DNA of 64,000 nt. It comes from Thunnus maccoyii. Lineage: Eukaryota > Chordata > Actinopteri > Scombriformes > Scombridae. The DNA is taken from the NCBI RefSeq assembly GCF_910596095.1, contig NC_056546.1, positions 23,712,425 to 23,776,424 on the forward strand, in the 5' to 3' direction. A program made the position numbers and the translations under genes. The notes under the pieces are model-generated. The model saw nothing but the letters and a program-made list of their open reading frames with translations. It was not told where the DNA came from and made no database searches. The number at the start of each line of letters is the position of its first letter. Positions within the stretch are counted from its first letter, which is position 1. Of this stretch, positions 12,589 through 24,182 are shown piece after piece.

Positions 12589-15500
12589 TGCTTTCCTTGT
12601 AGCAGGATTTTGTAGTAGTACGTCATGTAGAAACTTCCAGTATGGTAGCAGTAGCAAAAGCTTGCACATAGCGTCACTACTCAGCCAAGAAATGCGCTCC
12701 TAAATTTGCCCTTTAGTTAAACTTTCCCCTGTTAATGATGACTATTGTACAGAAGTTAAAAATACAGTCAAACCCAAATGTCAGTAATCATGTTTACATG
12801 CACACAATCATGGAACAAGTCTCGTAATCCTAAGAAAATACAGTTGATTGATTACAGTATCAGGTGTTCTCTTTTCTATGGCTTAGTTATCAGTTGTCAT
12901 CAATACATTTCCTCCCTTTAGAAGTTGCAGCAATAGGGATACCATGACTTTTCTGTTGTTCCAATGAACATCTTTCTAGTAATAATGGTAACTGCAAAAT
13001 GTGCAGGTTGAGTATAGAAATGATAATCAGTAATAGCTCAAATAAACATTAAATTAAATGTTTTATGGATCCATGAAAATTTTACACAGTAGCACATTTG
13101 ATTAGAATGGGTACATCCAGATCCTAAATCACTCCAGAAATGCTGCTACTGTACGAAGATATGATTAAAGTTGAAGGATATTCTCATCCTGATTACCTAT
13201 AGAAAAAGTAATTAAGATATAAATATTGAGGTTTTAAAAACTTTTAACCTCAGAGTGGTATGCAGAGTGTTTTTGTGCATGTAAACATGTGACTGTCCTT
13301 AGTCTGAAAAGTTATTTTTCCGATGACCCCTTGCATGTGAGGTTGATGGTAACAAGAGATTTTGACAAGGCAGGTAATTACTAGCTGCATGTTGAAAGAC
13401 CAACTCTGAATTTCTCATGTACTGTATGTCATCCCATATGTGCAGGTCACCTATTGGCATTTGTGATAATAGACCTCGTAATAACCTTACAATTTGTAAC
13501 AGTTGTTGTAGAATCCGACCAAATAACTTTTGTGATTCCCAAAGGACATTTCTGTGTTAACTATTACCCTTTGTATAGCTGTCAGAAACTAGCAAGACAA
13601 CATACTGTACGTAAGTTATCCTATGTAATATCAATGTTGTCAAGTGTAACTTAAAAGATATACCGTTATAGAAACTATGACTACAAAAGACCTTAGTAAG
13701 AGTATCCTGGTTGTTGATATGTACAGTGAGTTTTATGTTTATCCGTTCCCTGAGTAGAGCCTTCCCTTAAGCTTTTTGTATTGATGGTAGGGTGGCAGCA
13801 TAATATGTTCAAAGAGGTAAGAGCATTATATTTTGAAAAGATCGCCCAGTGCTGTCATCGCTAACCTTGAAAAACCAGAAAACTACTGGTTGGAGTTGTT
13901 TTTGATAGATTATATGTATTGAAATAACTATTCTGCTAATGGTTGTACTAATTAACTATATGAGGGTTTGTTTGAACCGAGTCCTCGGCCAGCGTTGTAC
14001 ATTGACGTTGCATGTTTGACAAAGACAGGAGAGTAGCATATAGTAGGTATATATGCAATTGCACCCACCCAACTATTAGAGACACTGACGCTTTATGCAC
14101 TCCCCAAACTGAAAGCATATTTGCCTTAACAGGGAATTGAAGTGGGATTATGTATATCAGGTATTTATGGCAAAATCTACCTTTTTAAGTCCATCCTTAC
14201 ATGTTACATTTGGTGTACTGTATAAAATATCATGTTCAGGGTTACTGTGTCATCAAGTTTTATCTTGGGATATTTCATCTGCAGGCACATATATTCATCA
14301 TGTAAGGCACATTATAGAAATGAGCAGGCTTTAGAGATGTTGTGTGTATGTACTGTTCAGTATGAGTGTGTTAGAGCATTCCTGTTGCTGCTGGTATTTA
14401 GGAGTGCTCACTCTCTACATATTTATGTGTTATGAAGCTGTAAACATTAATATATTGTACATGTTTTTCTTCACTTAACCTCAAGATTCCTCATTAGTCC
14501 CCTGAGAAACATTACAGTTGTTGTTATTCAGTGAAAATCTCCCACAGAACCACATTATAGTCCCCCAGAAGAAATGATAATGAACCTGGGCTACCATATC
14601 TCAGTGTTGTGTATATTGGTGTCTATTTATGGTAAATAATAATAACCTGGTCTGCCTTGAGTTGGAATATCCCAAGATAAAGAATCAAACATTTCATATT
14701 TTGTGTTATGTTTTCTGCATTCAGCTTGCTCACCAGCAGATAAGATGTGGGATACTCGTGTATTTTATCTGACTAATTGTGTTAAGTGAGACTGTAGCCT
14801 TAGCTGCTTTGTGGGTGCTACATTATATAGTTATCCAACCTGCTGATAGTGTGTGGTGCTGCCAAAGCTTTAAGGTAATCGCTGCAATGCAATATTTTAA
14901 TGCAGAAGGTTAAAGGTGTTTTTCTTTTTTAAAACTTCCTTTAGGATCGCAAACACTGGAGCAGTTCTCACGCAGAGCAGAAACTTATTCTGTCCTAAAC
15001 TGGCTGTATTAAGCTAAAAGGAACAGTAATCCTCAACATTCCTAATAGAGACCATAATGCTAGAATATTGGTGTCTGGGTTTTATATGCAAAAGCTGGCA
15101 GTTAATATTTGATCCTTTGATTCGATTTGCTGGGTGAGATTTTTCTCCTTTCCCTTTGTTTTTACACAAAGTGCTTTTGCAACCACTTCTTTATTGTCTG
15201 GGGTTGTCCTCCCTGTCCATTTGGACCCCAGACCATGATTTTATCATGTGACAAGAGGTCTTCAAGCATTTGATTTGCACTGTTTCAGCACATTTTCTAG
15301 CATTAGCACCATTTCATCTGAATGTCTGTGGTTAATGGTCATACCTTTCCTCCTTACCAACTGACTGTTGTCATTGTTTTCCACAGTGTACTGAGATTGT
15401 ATTGTATATTAAAGTATCCTATTTATTCTTATCCTCTTTGGGTGTGTTACTTGATAACAAAGTGCACTGTACACTTTTTGTCTAGGAAGATATTCCATTG

Positions 15501-15915
15501 GAATAAAAAGTATATGAGTGAACAAGTGTTGCATGAGGTTTATTGTCAGATCCATTAAGAAGCTGCTGACAGCATGTCCAACAGTTTGCTCTTTTGCTGG
15601 TAACATTAGCTGAATGAATTCTGAGGAAGGAAGGAAAATGCACCATGGGGAATAATTCTGCAGACTTCATTGCTTTATTTACATATTTTTGAAGTTTTAA
15701 AAAATTATGAACATAGAAAACTTGATCTGCAGCATCTGTCAGAAACTGCTGGCATGTACTCCTCAGCAGGCTGTGAATTTAAGGCACAATGACACATTAA
15801 GATGTTATTATATGTACAAGCCATTATTACCATTAGTCCTTTATGTGAAAATAAATCTAAACTGCACCTTGGTTAGGTAAAAAATAAACATGAACTAAAT
15901 GGCATATGAAAAGCA
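12589..15915 (+). other. Probable inpp5f 3' UTR with candidate poly(A) signals
   Basis: No coding exon is visible between the inpp5f stop and the mcmbp stop. AATAAA hexamers on the plus strand occur at 15502-15507, 15850-15855 and 15883-15888. If the distal ones are used, the 3' UTR would be about 3.3 kb and would end where the opposing mcmbp transcript ends. Which signal is used cannot be told from sequence alone. Short open frames in this stretch have no family resemblance. Confidence 0.5.
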
Positions 15916-15917
15916 TC

Positions 15918-15923
15918 TTTATT
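15918..15923 (-). terminator. mcmbp poly(A) signal
   Basis: The minus strand reads AATAAA here, 61 bases past the mcmbp stop codon. This implies a very short 3' UTR of about 80-90 bases for mcmbp. Confidence 0.6.
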
Positions 15924-15983
15924 ACAAACTTTTTTTTTTAGGTATCAAAAAGAAAAAGCCATCTCGTTTGTCCTGCTGTGTGA

Positions 15984-18900
15984 TCACGGCTCGTTGCCGT
16001 TGACACACTTGTGCTGCTCCATCCTGCTCCTCCGCAGCATCTCGATGTGTTTGGCTCTCAGCCAGCTGTCTCTGGACAGAGAGGTCTGTCCCAGACTCAG
16101 AGACAGCAACCTGATGACAGAGTCACAGTCAGCTACATCCCACACACACACCTCAGCTTGAAACAACAACATCAATACTGTGGTAACGTTTGTGTTTCTT
16201 AGATTTAGCAGTGTTTCAGACAAAAAGCAAAAGTAAACATATTTTTTTGGTTTCATTTAGTTCAATTAACCCATGAAATGATTACCACTCTGCTTATGTC
16301 ATATCTGGCATTTTCACTGTTTGTCATAATCTCTCATTGTTGCATTTATTTAACACTTAACCTTTTAAAAGAGTGCTATGCAGGTTGCTGTTATTACTTG
16401 CTACATAAAAGCAAAGAAACAGTAAGAAGCTTATATAAACATAATCATAGCCCACCTTGCCACAACGAGCATCCTGTGGAGGTCCTCAGCTGATATGCTC
16501 TGGGGGTCGTCCTTCCTCATATCTACAAAGTCATCCTCCACTGACTGAGAACACCATGAGAAGGAGAGGCAGTTAAAGGACGGTTAATAGCAGACTGCTC
16601 AATAAAAACAAACAGGCCTCCTGGATACATGAAGGTTCATCTAACCTGAAAGAAACTGGTACCACTTTATTCTTATTATACTTGAGGTTAATGAAAAAGT
16701 ACCTTCCAAATGTGATGAAAAAGTAGAAAATAAAAATTGATGCCTAAATTTAGTCTCTGTAAATTGGTTAGATAGATAGTTCACTTATTTTTCTTTTAGG
16801 GCTCGTCCATTTTCACTTCTCATTTATGTGGATGTTTGTAGCTACAACAAGCAGATAGAAGACAAACTATTCTCACCTTTGTCACTTCATCAGAGATACT
16901 GTAGTCAAGCAGCCGGGCCACACTCAGGTAGAGTCGGAACTTGTTCAGCTGTGATGAAGCCTGTGGATGCATGTGGATGCTGCTCAGATACTCGTCCATG
17001 TGGTCCAGGGTGACCTGAGACTGCAGGTGTATCTGACAGTCTGACTGTGGGGTCAAAGACAGAGAGACATACTCACACTGTACCAGTGAAAACTTTTTGA
17101 CCTAGAAAAGCTACATGTATGTCTATATTTTTTCCACAGGTGTTGCTATGCAAAGTAGACCTTCGCTGTCTCTGTGATTCAGTAATGCCATATGCATGTC
17201 TGGTTTGGCATATTCTCAAAACCTCACAGCATGCCAGGCAGGAGCAAAGCCTCAGCGAGCTGACCGCAAAGCATCTGATCAGTTGGAGCTTCAGCTGCTC
17301 GTCAACCAATATCTGTTCAATGTAAACACAGCCGTGTGCTTCTGACTTCTAATCAACCCTGGGAGTTGTTTACAGCGGGCTGCCCTTCATCGCAGGCCTA
17401 ATACATGGACGAGGCTGACGCCTCTCCCAGGATTGTTCCTGTGGCACACAGCTGCCGCCATGGCAACCCATTAGACCAACACACAGGAATAGCACACAGC
17501 ACATTCCTCGGGCTGTTCGCGACAGAGCGAGACCCGGGCTAAAGCCGCCAGCTGGAGGGGTTTCTGTAACTGGCCAATGGCGGCTGAGATGACAGCGTGA
17601 CGCCTGCTGGAAACAACCTCCAGCGTCTGACACGACTCGGTCTCATGAGAGGCTGGTGGAAACCTTACCCCTCCCTGGCCAGGCCGGGGAGGGTGGAGTG
17701 TGGTGGGGGGTGTTAAGGGGTGGTGGGGTTGAGTTTTCGCCTTGCGGTTGCACGCCTCATCCCTGTTTGTCCTCACCGGCAACAGCGAGCGGGCCTCTGA
17801 CGCGATGAGCACGTTAATATTGCAGGGGAATTCCATCTGGTGGTAGTTAAAGTCATAATCAACCTTCTGCCAGGAGATCACGTTCCCCAGGGCCGTAACG
17901 TTACGCACACCTGCAGCACAAAACACAAACAGAAGATCCAATCTGGTTAGTGTTAACTCAGTCAACTCATGCTGGTAACTAACAGCGTCTAAAGGCAGAG
18001 AGGACATTAATGCAGAGTTTGAGGGTCTCTGTCGTCCTCTCGTGGTTTCTTGAAGCCTCACCTGTTGTGTCCAGCTGTCCTTGCTCCAGCTGGGTCTCAT
18101 CCAGAAAGAGGGAAGTGTTTTTGGCCAGCTGCAGGGCTCCGCTCACTAGCCGGTTGGCCACATAGTCTTTCTTAGGCACCAAGCGCATCTGGTTCATGTT
18201 TTGGAGGCTCATCCCCAGATAGTACGACTGCAGGGTGGCAAAAAACAAAGAAAACCTTTATCAACAATAATATACTCTGTCCCCTGAGATGACATGAATA
18301 TTCAATCAAGACTGTCATGTACTCCTGGTTACTTACAGGGAGACACTTCATCCCTAAATCAAAGTTCACATTCATGGTTCATTTTCTTTCACAGGTTTGC
18401 AGATGAAGTGCAGCAAAAAAAAACCCAAAAATGAAGCAATAGTCCTGGCAGTTGCCTGAAGTGAAGTTCACTCACAGAAGGCACGAGCTGCTGGATGATC
18501 TGGTAGAGGCGTTCGGTGTACGAGGAGACAGTAGGACAGCCACTCAGGTTCAGGGTGAATTTCCCCAGTGGGAGAACATCTCGTCTGGTGTACCTACAAG
18601 AAAATCAAGCACAAAGTTAAATCCTTGTGAAAAAACTGCTTTGGGTTTAGCATGTAGCCACAAAACAAAGGAAGCAAGGTCGCTGATTACGCATTACAGA
18701 TCAGACTGACACATACACGTCAGAGATGAGATGCAGAATGAGGTACTCAGCAGCCAGGACATCTCCCAGGAGGACGTGAGTGAAGTATGTGAGCAGCTCT
18801 GCCCTGACGGAGGCCATCTCGCTCAGGGTCGAAGACAAAACTGAAGAGGACGGACAAAAGGTCAAATGAGCCCCTACAGCAACTACTGACATGTGAGCTT

Positions 18901-21900
18901 TGAAATCTTTACAGTGGAAAACATTCACATCATTCCTCTTCTCGGAACGCTTCACAATAGACGTGAACTTTGCCGTTAACGACCCCTTTTTGTGCTTCTC
19001 TACAACACAGCTGGAGAGTGACACGATAACTTAAGGTTTCTTTTGCCTCTTTGTTTGAAGCAGACTTTTCATAAGAGCTGGATTTAGTGTGGCACAGAGT
19101 CCGGCAATGCTAGAACATCAAAATACTAACTGATGTTTTTATATTCTTTCACATGATCCATTAATAGTTTCTCCAAAAGTCAAAGGACATCTCCAAGTGC
19201 TCGTTATGTCTGACTTATAGTCTAAGATTTCCAAAAGGTATTAAATTCATAGAAAACAGACGAAAGCTTAAACAAGCTAGTGTTTTGGATTTTTTCTTAT
19301 TAGACGATGATATTGAATTAAACGATAAACCGATTATCAGGATTGTCAATTAATTGTCTGTCAACAGACTAATTAATGCTTTTGCATTTATTTGTGTAAA
19401 TAACTCAAATGCATACTTTATACTATAATGGCTTTAGAGTCACTGTACATAAAACAGTTGTAAGCATAACAAGTTAAGTCTTCTGGCAAAATCCAGGTTG
19501 CATTTGACATTGACTGTCAGTTATTTTTAGCTTTATCTGGCTATTGTTCACTGTTCAGTATCCACACAGTGTAATACAGCATGACAGGGTACAGAGCTCA
19601 ATGTAGTGATTTATGATGATTTTGACTCAGCTGACATTTTTCATCTTTTGCAGCAGTGCTGCTGGATTCACATTAGGCTTTACATGTCAGCTCAAGAAAA
19701 GAATCCGTGTCTCTTTTTAAGCGCTAAACAGTCACATTGCGTTTGCCTATTATTACAAAAGGACTACACTGACACACACTTACAATATTTCTGTTTACTG
19801 TCATAATCTAGTCAAAGAAGTTAAATTTTTTTATTTTAAATACATTTAATCACTGATCCGTTTGCTGAGCTGACAATATCAGTTTTTAAAAAAAAATGAC
19901 ATTCTCATACAGTCTTCCTCTTGCGGAATGAATGCACACTTGGATTGTGTGCAAAATTGTGTCCCCCTGATGGTGATTTGCAGCAGTTTTAGTAAAAAAT
20001 TCGCTAGATCTCTTCTGACAGTGTGATTGGACAGGGCTTGGATATTGGGGTTTTTTTTTATCCTGGAAACATCAACACTGACGTAGTGCAATAAATGAGG
20101 TTGAAATATTCATGACTACTGGCATTTACAGTGACACACAAGGAGGATAAATAAATATAAACTCTACTGTCTGCCCTTACAGGCGCTGTTGTCCTCCAAG
20201 GTGGCGCAAGGCAGCAGGGGGTTGTTGTGTGACAGTGGCTTGGCATAGAGCATGTGGAGGCGAGGAACGAGCGAGGCTGGCGGGCAGTGCACTCTCTGCT
20301 CTTCTGCCGTCTCCATGCACTCTGTAGGGTCCACGATGGATGAGGAGGCGTCCCTGTGTGGACGAGCCAGGGATGAGTAACAAACACACAGATCATCACC
20401 ACCAGAGGGAAAGCAAACAAATTTAAATGTCTCACTTTTCATCTGCCAGAGCACTGAGAGCCGGACTGACAGACAGGATCCCATAAACCTCTAGAGTGTC
20501 ATTCAGTTTGAAGCTGTCCCAGTTCTCGTACACCTGCCAACAACAAATAATATCACTTAATAACTCCTCTTCTACACTTGAAATGCCTGCTGATAAATTA
20601 GGTATCATCTCTGAAATTAAACCTCACAACAAACCTGTGATTTGACATAAATCCACCATCAATAACTGTGTCAAAAGTCAAGTTTAAAGCAAAAAAAGAA
20701 AAAAACGTATAAAAAACACTTTTAGAGATGGATAGATGGATAATATACCTTGACTAGGCATGACGGGCCTTTCTCTCCTGGCAGGGGGAAGTTGAGGTCG
20801 AGATGGGAGGCAGATGCTGTCTGGCTGGAAGGAGCTTCTGTCTCCTGCCGCTTACAGTCGCCATTGCCGTGATGTTCTGTGGGACTTTGAGGACCTGCGT
20901 TGAGAGGGGGGAGCAGTTTACATATATGGCAAAAGTCCACACTTGGATATTCTAGTGTTAGATCATTTATGATGCCAAATCCACTTCAGGAGTCCTGCCT
21001 GCCATCTTATTTCAGTCAGTAGTTTCCTAACTTTACCCAGAATAAATACACATAACTTTACTAGCAGCTCATACCAGTATGTGGCTCCCTCTGTTTCTGC
21101 GGCTGCGTGTCCATGTCGTCCATGTCGTCGTCCTCCTCGTAGCTGCGTTTCTGTCTACTTGGCACATACGAGGTGGAAGGCACCACTCTTGCTTGACTGG
21201 AGCCGGCATAGCTGTGCGACAGAATTAAGGAAAACTAGACAGAGAATGACACATGATAAAATCCACATTTAAGCGTCTCCTGTTTGAGAAGTTCTTCCAT
21301 CAGGTAGGAATGGTATAAACTTGGTAAGGATATCTCTTTCACCCAGGGATTTTCTCCAGGAATAGGCACACAGTAGAAAGTTTGTCTCTCTGCAGTTACG
21401 GTATTTTTGGAGTGAAAATCCACCTGGAGATAAACACAAAAGTCAGTGTCGTTATTGTCAAAGTTGAAGCTGAATTGAGACATTTATGGGCCACATGAAT
21501 GACTGAACAGAGGAAGACTTACCCCACATTCTGTCACATCTTTGTACTTCCCGCATCGCAACACCTGGGGTGTGTCAGACAGTAAAATTAAGATGATATG
21601 ATACGGGATAAAACATTATCAAATGCAAAAAACGAGCGCTAGACAAATGAGAGGACTGTGTTTATGCAAATAGCTGCACAGGAGAGGATGAGGAAGTGCT
21701 CACTTTAGCCTTTGTAGACGGATCGACAGTCTCGTACACTCCCATGTAGAACTCCGGATCGAACATGTCTTGGATTAAACAGCGAAACTTGACCAGGCTG
21801 TTGGGCTTCAGGTAGTGCAGAGGGATGTCGTTCATAGATGGAACCTGGATCAGTATGAACATATTAATTATTTACAAGAGTGAGCTCAAACAGGCTGTAA

Positions 21901-23485
21901 CATTGAGGTTTACAGGTTTACATCTCAGTGTAATTTACACACGGAAAGAATCTCAGGGATTCATTACCCCGGTGTGAGCGTCTTTTTGTTTCAGCTGCTC
22001 TTTGAAGAATTCAACTGCTTTGGCCTCCCATCCAGAGTTCGGGTTGTCCTGGGAAGCAGCTGAAATATCAACGAGAACATGGATAGATCATTATAATGAC
22101 AGGAAACCTTGGAGTTGAGAATAGCAGTGAGTAATTTATCAATCGTGTAATATTAGTAAGGCTACAACTAATGATTATTGTCATTGTTGATTAATCTGTC
22201 AATTATTATCTCGACTGATCGATTAGTTGTTTGCTCCATAAAATTACTGTTTCCCAAAGCCCGAGATGACGTCCTCAAATATCTTTTTTTGTCCACAACC
22301 CAAAAATATTCAATTACTGTCTTAGAAGACTGAAGAAGCCAGAAAATATTCACAAGATAAGCTGTAATCAGAGAATCTGGACTTTTTTTCTTAAACAATT
22401 ACTCAAAACAATGAATTGTTTATCAAAATAGTTTGTGATTAATTTAACAGTTGGTATCTAATCGATTAATCAACTAATTGTTGCAACTCTAAATATGTGC
22501 ATTAAATAAGATGCATTTGATCATAAATTTAAACCTGGAATAAACAGAAAACTAACTGTAAATGTGGTGGTGTGACGAATTCCACGCAAAGAAGAGACAT
22601 TTACTGGAAATGCATCAAAATAGCTGCATGTTGTCAATGTTAGTTACTATCAGTCCAGTATTATTTTTCTCTGAAAGAGAAATTGGTATTTTTGCCATAT
22701 TGCCAACATAATTACAGTATAAAATAAAAAAAATATTACATTGAGCGATATTATCCACTTTATTAATAAGTGAGAAAATAACGCACGTTGATGACTTTTA
22801 CAAAACATATTTACAAGACTATCTACTGTATTCAGGGTTTTTATTGTTTTATTATAATGCAAATTTATAAGGTTCATACGGTTAATACTTTTCAGGAGTC
22901 ATCTGACGAGCTTTGTCTTTAAGGATATACAACTATGTTTTGATAATAATAACAATAATAATGGATGAAAGGAGTTTGAACGAAAATCCTTCATATCTTG
23001 ACACAGAAAAAGCACAAAGTTTCAAAACCTCTGAAATTGCATTTAGGACACAGAGGCTGCATATATCTCTATCCGAAATGCATTCAGAGAAGTTAAGACC
23101 ATTTTAGACGAGTTTGAGGACACTTACACACTAAGGACCTGCAGATGCCTTATGTTGTGGATTTTAGTTTAGATGTGTGCACACAGTTAGTCAACTGCAC
23201 AGCCAGCACTTTTTACTGTAACTAAATATAATAATTGTGTGGGGCGCAGGCGGCAATAAAGCATAATAAAACATCATAATAGCGCTCAGAAACGTGTTAT
23301 TTGCTACTTCTGGAGGATAGGAAAAGCACACAGGTACATGTGAGAAGCATGGCAGCTAGCATAGTACGTAGCCACCAAGCTAACTAGCTAGTTACCAAGA
23401 TGTGTCTCTTACCAAACATCCCTTCAATGACGCCCAGCGGGCTGCTAATCCAGGAGTTCATCCAGTCGTGTGTGGAAGGCATCAT
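15984..23485 (-). CDS. mcmbp: Mini-chromosome maintenance complex-binding protein
   Basis: Nuclear partner of MCM3-7 that promotes MCM complex assembly and unloading and sister chromatid cohesion. Sixteen exons on the minus strand join in frame to 639 residues (human 642): 23413-23485, 21968-22059, 21704-21844, 21523-21564, 21334-21423, 21075-21213, 20749-20894, 20436-20533, 20181-20353, 18717-18840, 18476-18593, 18062-18227, 17777-17910, 16877-17044, 16456-16544, 15984-16110. Recognisable conserved blocks are [18 protein letters not shown] in exon 3, [12 protein letters not shown] in exon 7, [12 protein letters not shown] in exon 9, [10 protein letters not shown] in exon 10, [12 protein letters not shown] in exon 13, and the C-terminal KCVNGNEP. 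Two adjacent ATGs (23485 and 23482) open the frame; the second aligns with the mammalian start. Intron 5 looks like a U12-type AT-AC intron (separate entry). The gene shares its 5' region with sec23ip. Confidence 0.97.
19296..19378. repeat. Fragment of a TIR-type dispersed repeat
   Basis: The AT-rich text, with repeated ATTAAT and CGATTA motifs, resembles one end of the repeat at 22158-22490. It lies in an intron of mcmbp. The limits are approximate. Confidence 0.4.
21214..21333 (-). other. mcmbp: Probable U12-type AT-AC intron of mcmbp
   Basis: Read on the minus strand, this 120-base intron begins ATATCCTTACC, ends GTCGCAC, and carries TTCCTTAAT 11-12 bases before its end. These match the minor-spliceosome 5' splice site (ATATCCTT) and branch point (consensus TTCCTTRAC). 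Cutting at AT-AC gives GTG AAA GAG / AGC TAT GCC, a phase-0 join that lines up with the mammalian protein (KE-AY versus KE-SY). No ordinary GT donor near this place gives a conserved join. Confidence 0.85.
22158..22490. mobile_element. Non-autonomous DNA transposon (MITE-like) in mcmbp intron 1
   Basis: The left end reads GGCTACAACTAATGATTA, and the right end is its imperfect inverted copy (AGAGTTGCAACAATTAGTTG on the other strand). The inside holds GATTAATC-type motifs and the phrase CGAGATGACGTCCTCAAAT. I recognise this arrangement as a high-copy short element of percomorph genomes, probably hAT-related. It has no coding capacity. Confidence 0.7.
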
Positions 23486-24182
23486 TTGCCGGTGACAGGC
23501 GTCAGGGATATATAAAACAGATCCAGTAAAACCTCTGAGAAAACAGTAGTTTGTTGACTTCCTCTCAGACAGAGACAGAAGGAGTCAGGGCGGGAAAGTT
23601 GCGTCACCGATCGGAAGCGAGTAGTTCGTTTGTTTTGAGTATAGAGACCAACCGGAGCGCGGAGCTGTCATACTAGTCGGATTATTTTTAATTCGCATTA
23701 ACATGCTGGGTGCTTTCATTCTTATTTGACAGTCTATGTTCTAGTGAAATTGATTTACGTTCATTACATATGAAATTACTCTTTCATATAAAATACATTT
23801 TCTTATTTTAACTAATTAATTATATTGTGTGTTGTATGTTATTAATACTGTAGTACTTTGAGTTTCACTATAAATGTGGTACAAATTCAATCTATTATTA
23901 TTATTAAATGTGAAACTATTAATAACCACTATGCAGTGACCCACTCTCGCATGTGGGTGGCAGTAGAGCACGAGCGTGTTTGTTTTTGCCACCACCAACG
24001 AACTGCGGGTCAAATGACCTGCGTGACTTCCGCAGATCTACAAACACTGTGTCCGCTGTGTTTACGCGTGTTGACCTGCTGTTCATGTTTACAGATCAGT
24101 ATTAGAGGGAAAATCTGTGTGGCGAACTGAGCGTGTGCTGCCTGCCTGCTCCGGTAGTGGCTACGTGTAATTTTAGGGGAAA
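23486..24182. promoter_or_regulatory. Bidirectional promoter region between mcmbp and sec23ip
   Basis: The start codons of mcmbp (minus) and sec23ip (plus) are 697 bases apart in head-to-head orientation, leaving room for two 5' UTRs and one shared promoter. The mcmbp side, 23580-23670, is GC-rich and holds GCGGGAAA (23590-23597), TTGCGTCACC just after it, and an ETS-like CGGAAGC. The central part, about 23690-23900, is AT-rich. The sec23ip side, 24000-24180, is again richer in CpG. No TATA box with a convincing position was seen on either side. Confidence 0.6.
23590..23597 (-). promoter_or_regulatory. E2F-like site upstream of mcmbp
   Basis: GCGGGAAA on the plus strand is TTTCCCGC on the minus strand, a consensus E2F site. 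It lies about 105 bases upstream of the mcmbp start codon. E2F control fits a gene acting with the MCM helicase, whose own genes are classical E2F targets. Function is inferred from the motif only. Confidence 0.5.

Noticed and set aside
17370-17776. GC-rich open frames on the minus strand extending mcmbp exon 13
   Set aside because: They read through the donor at 17776/17777 into intron. The conserved protein continues at 17044 instead.
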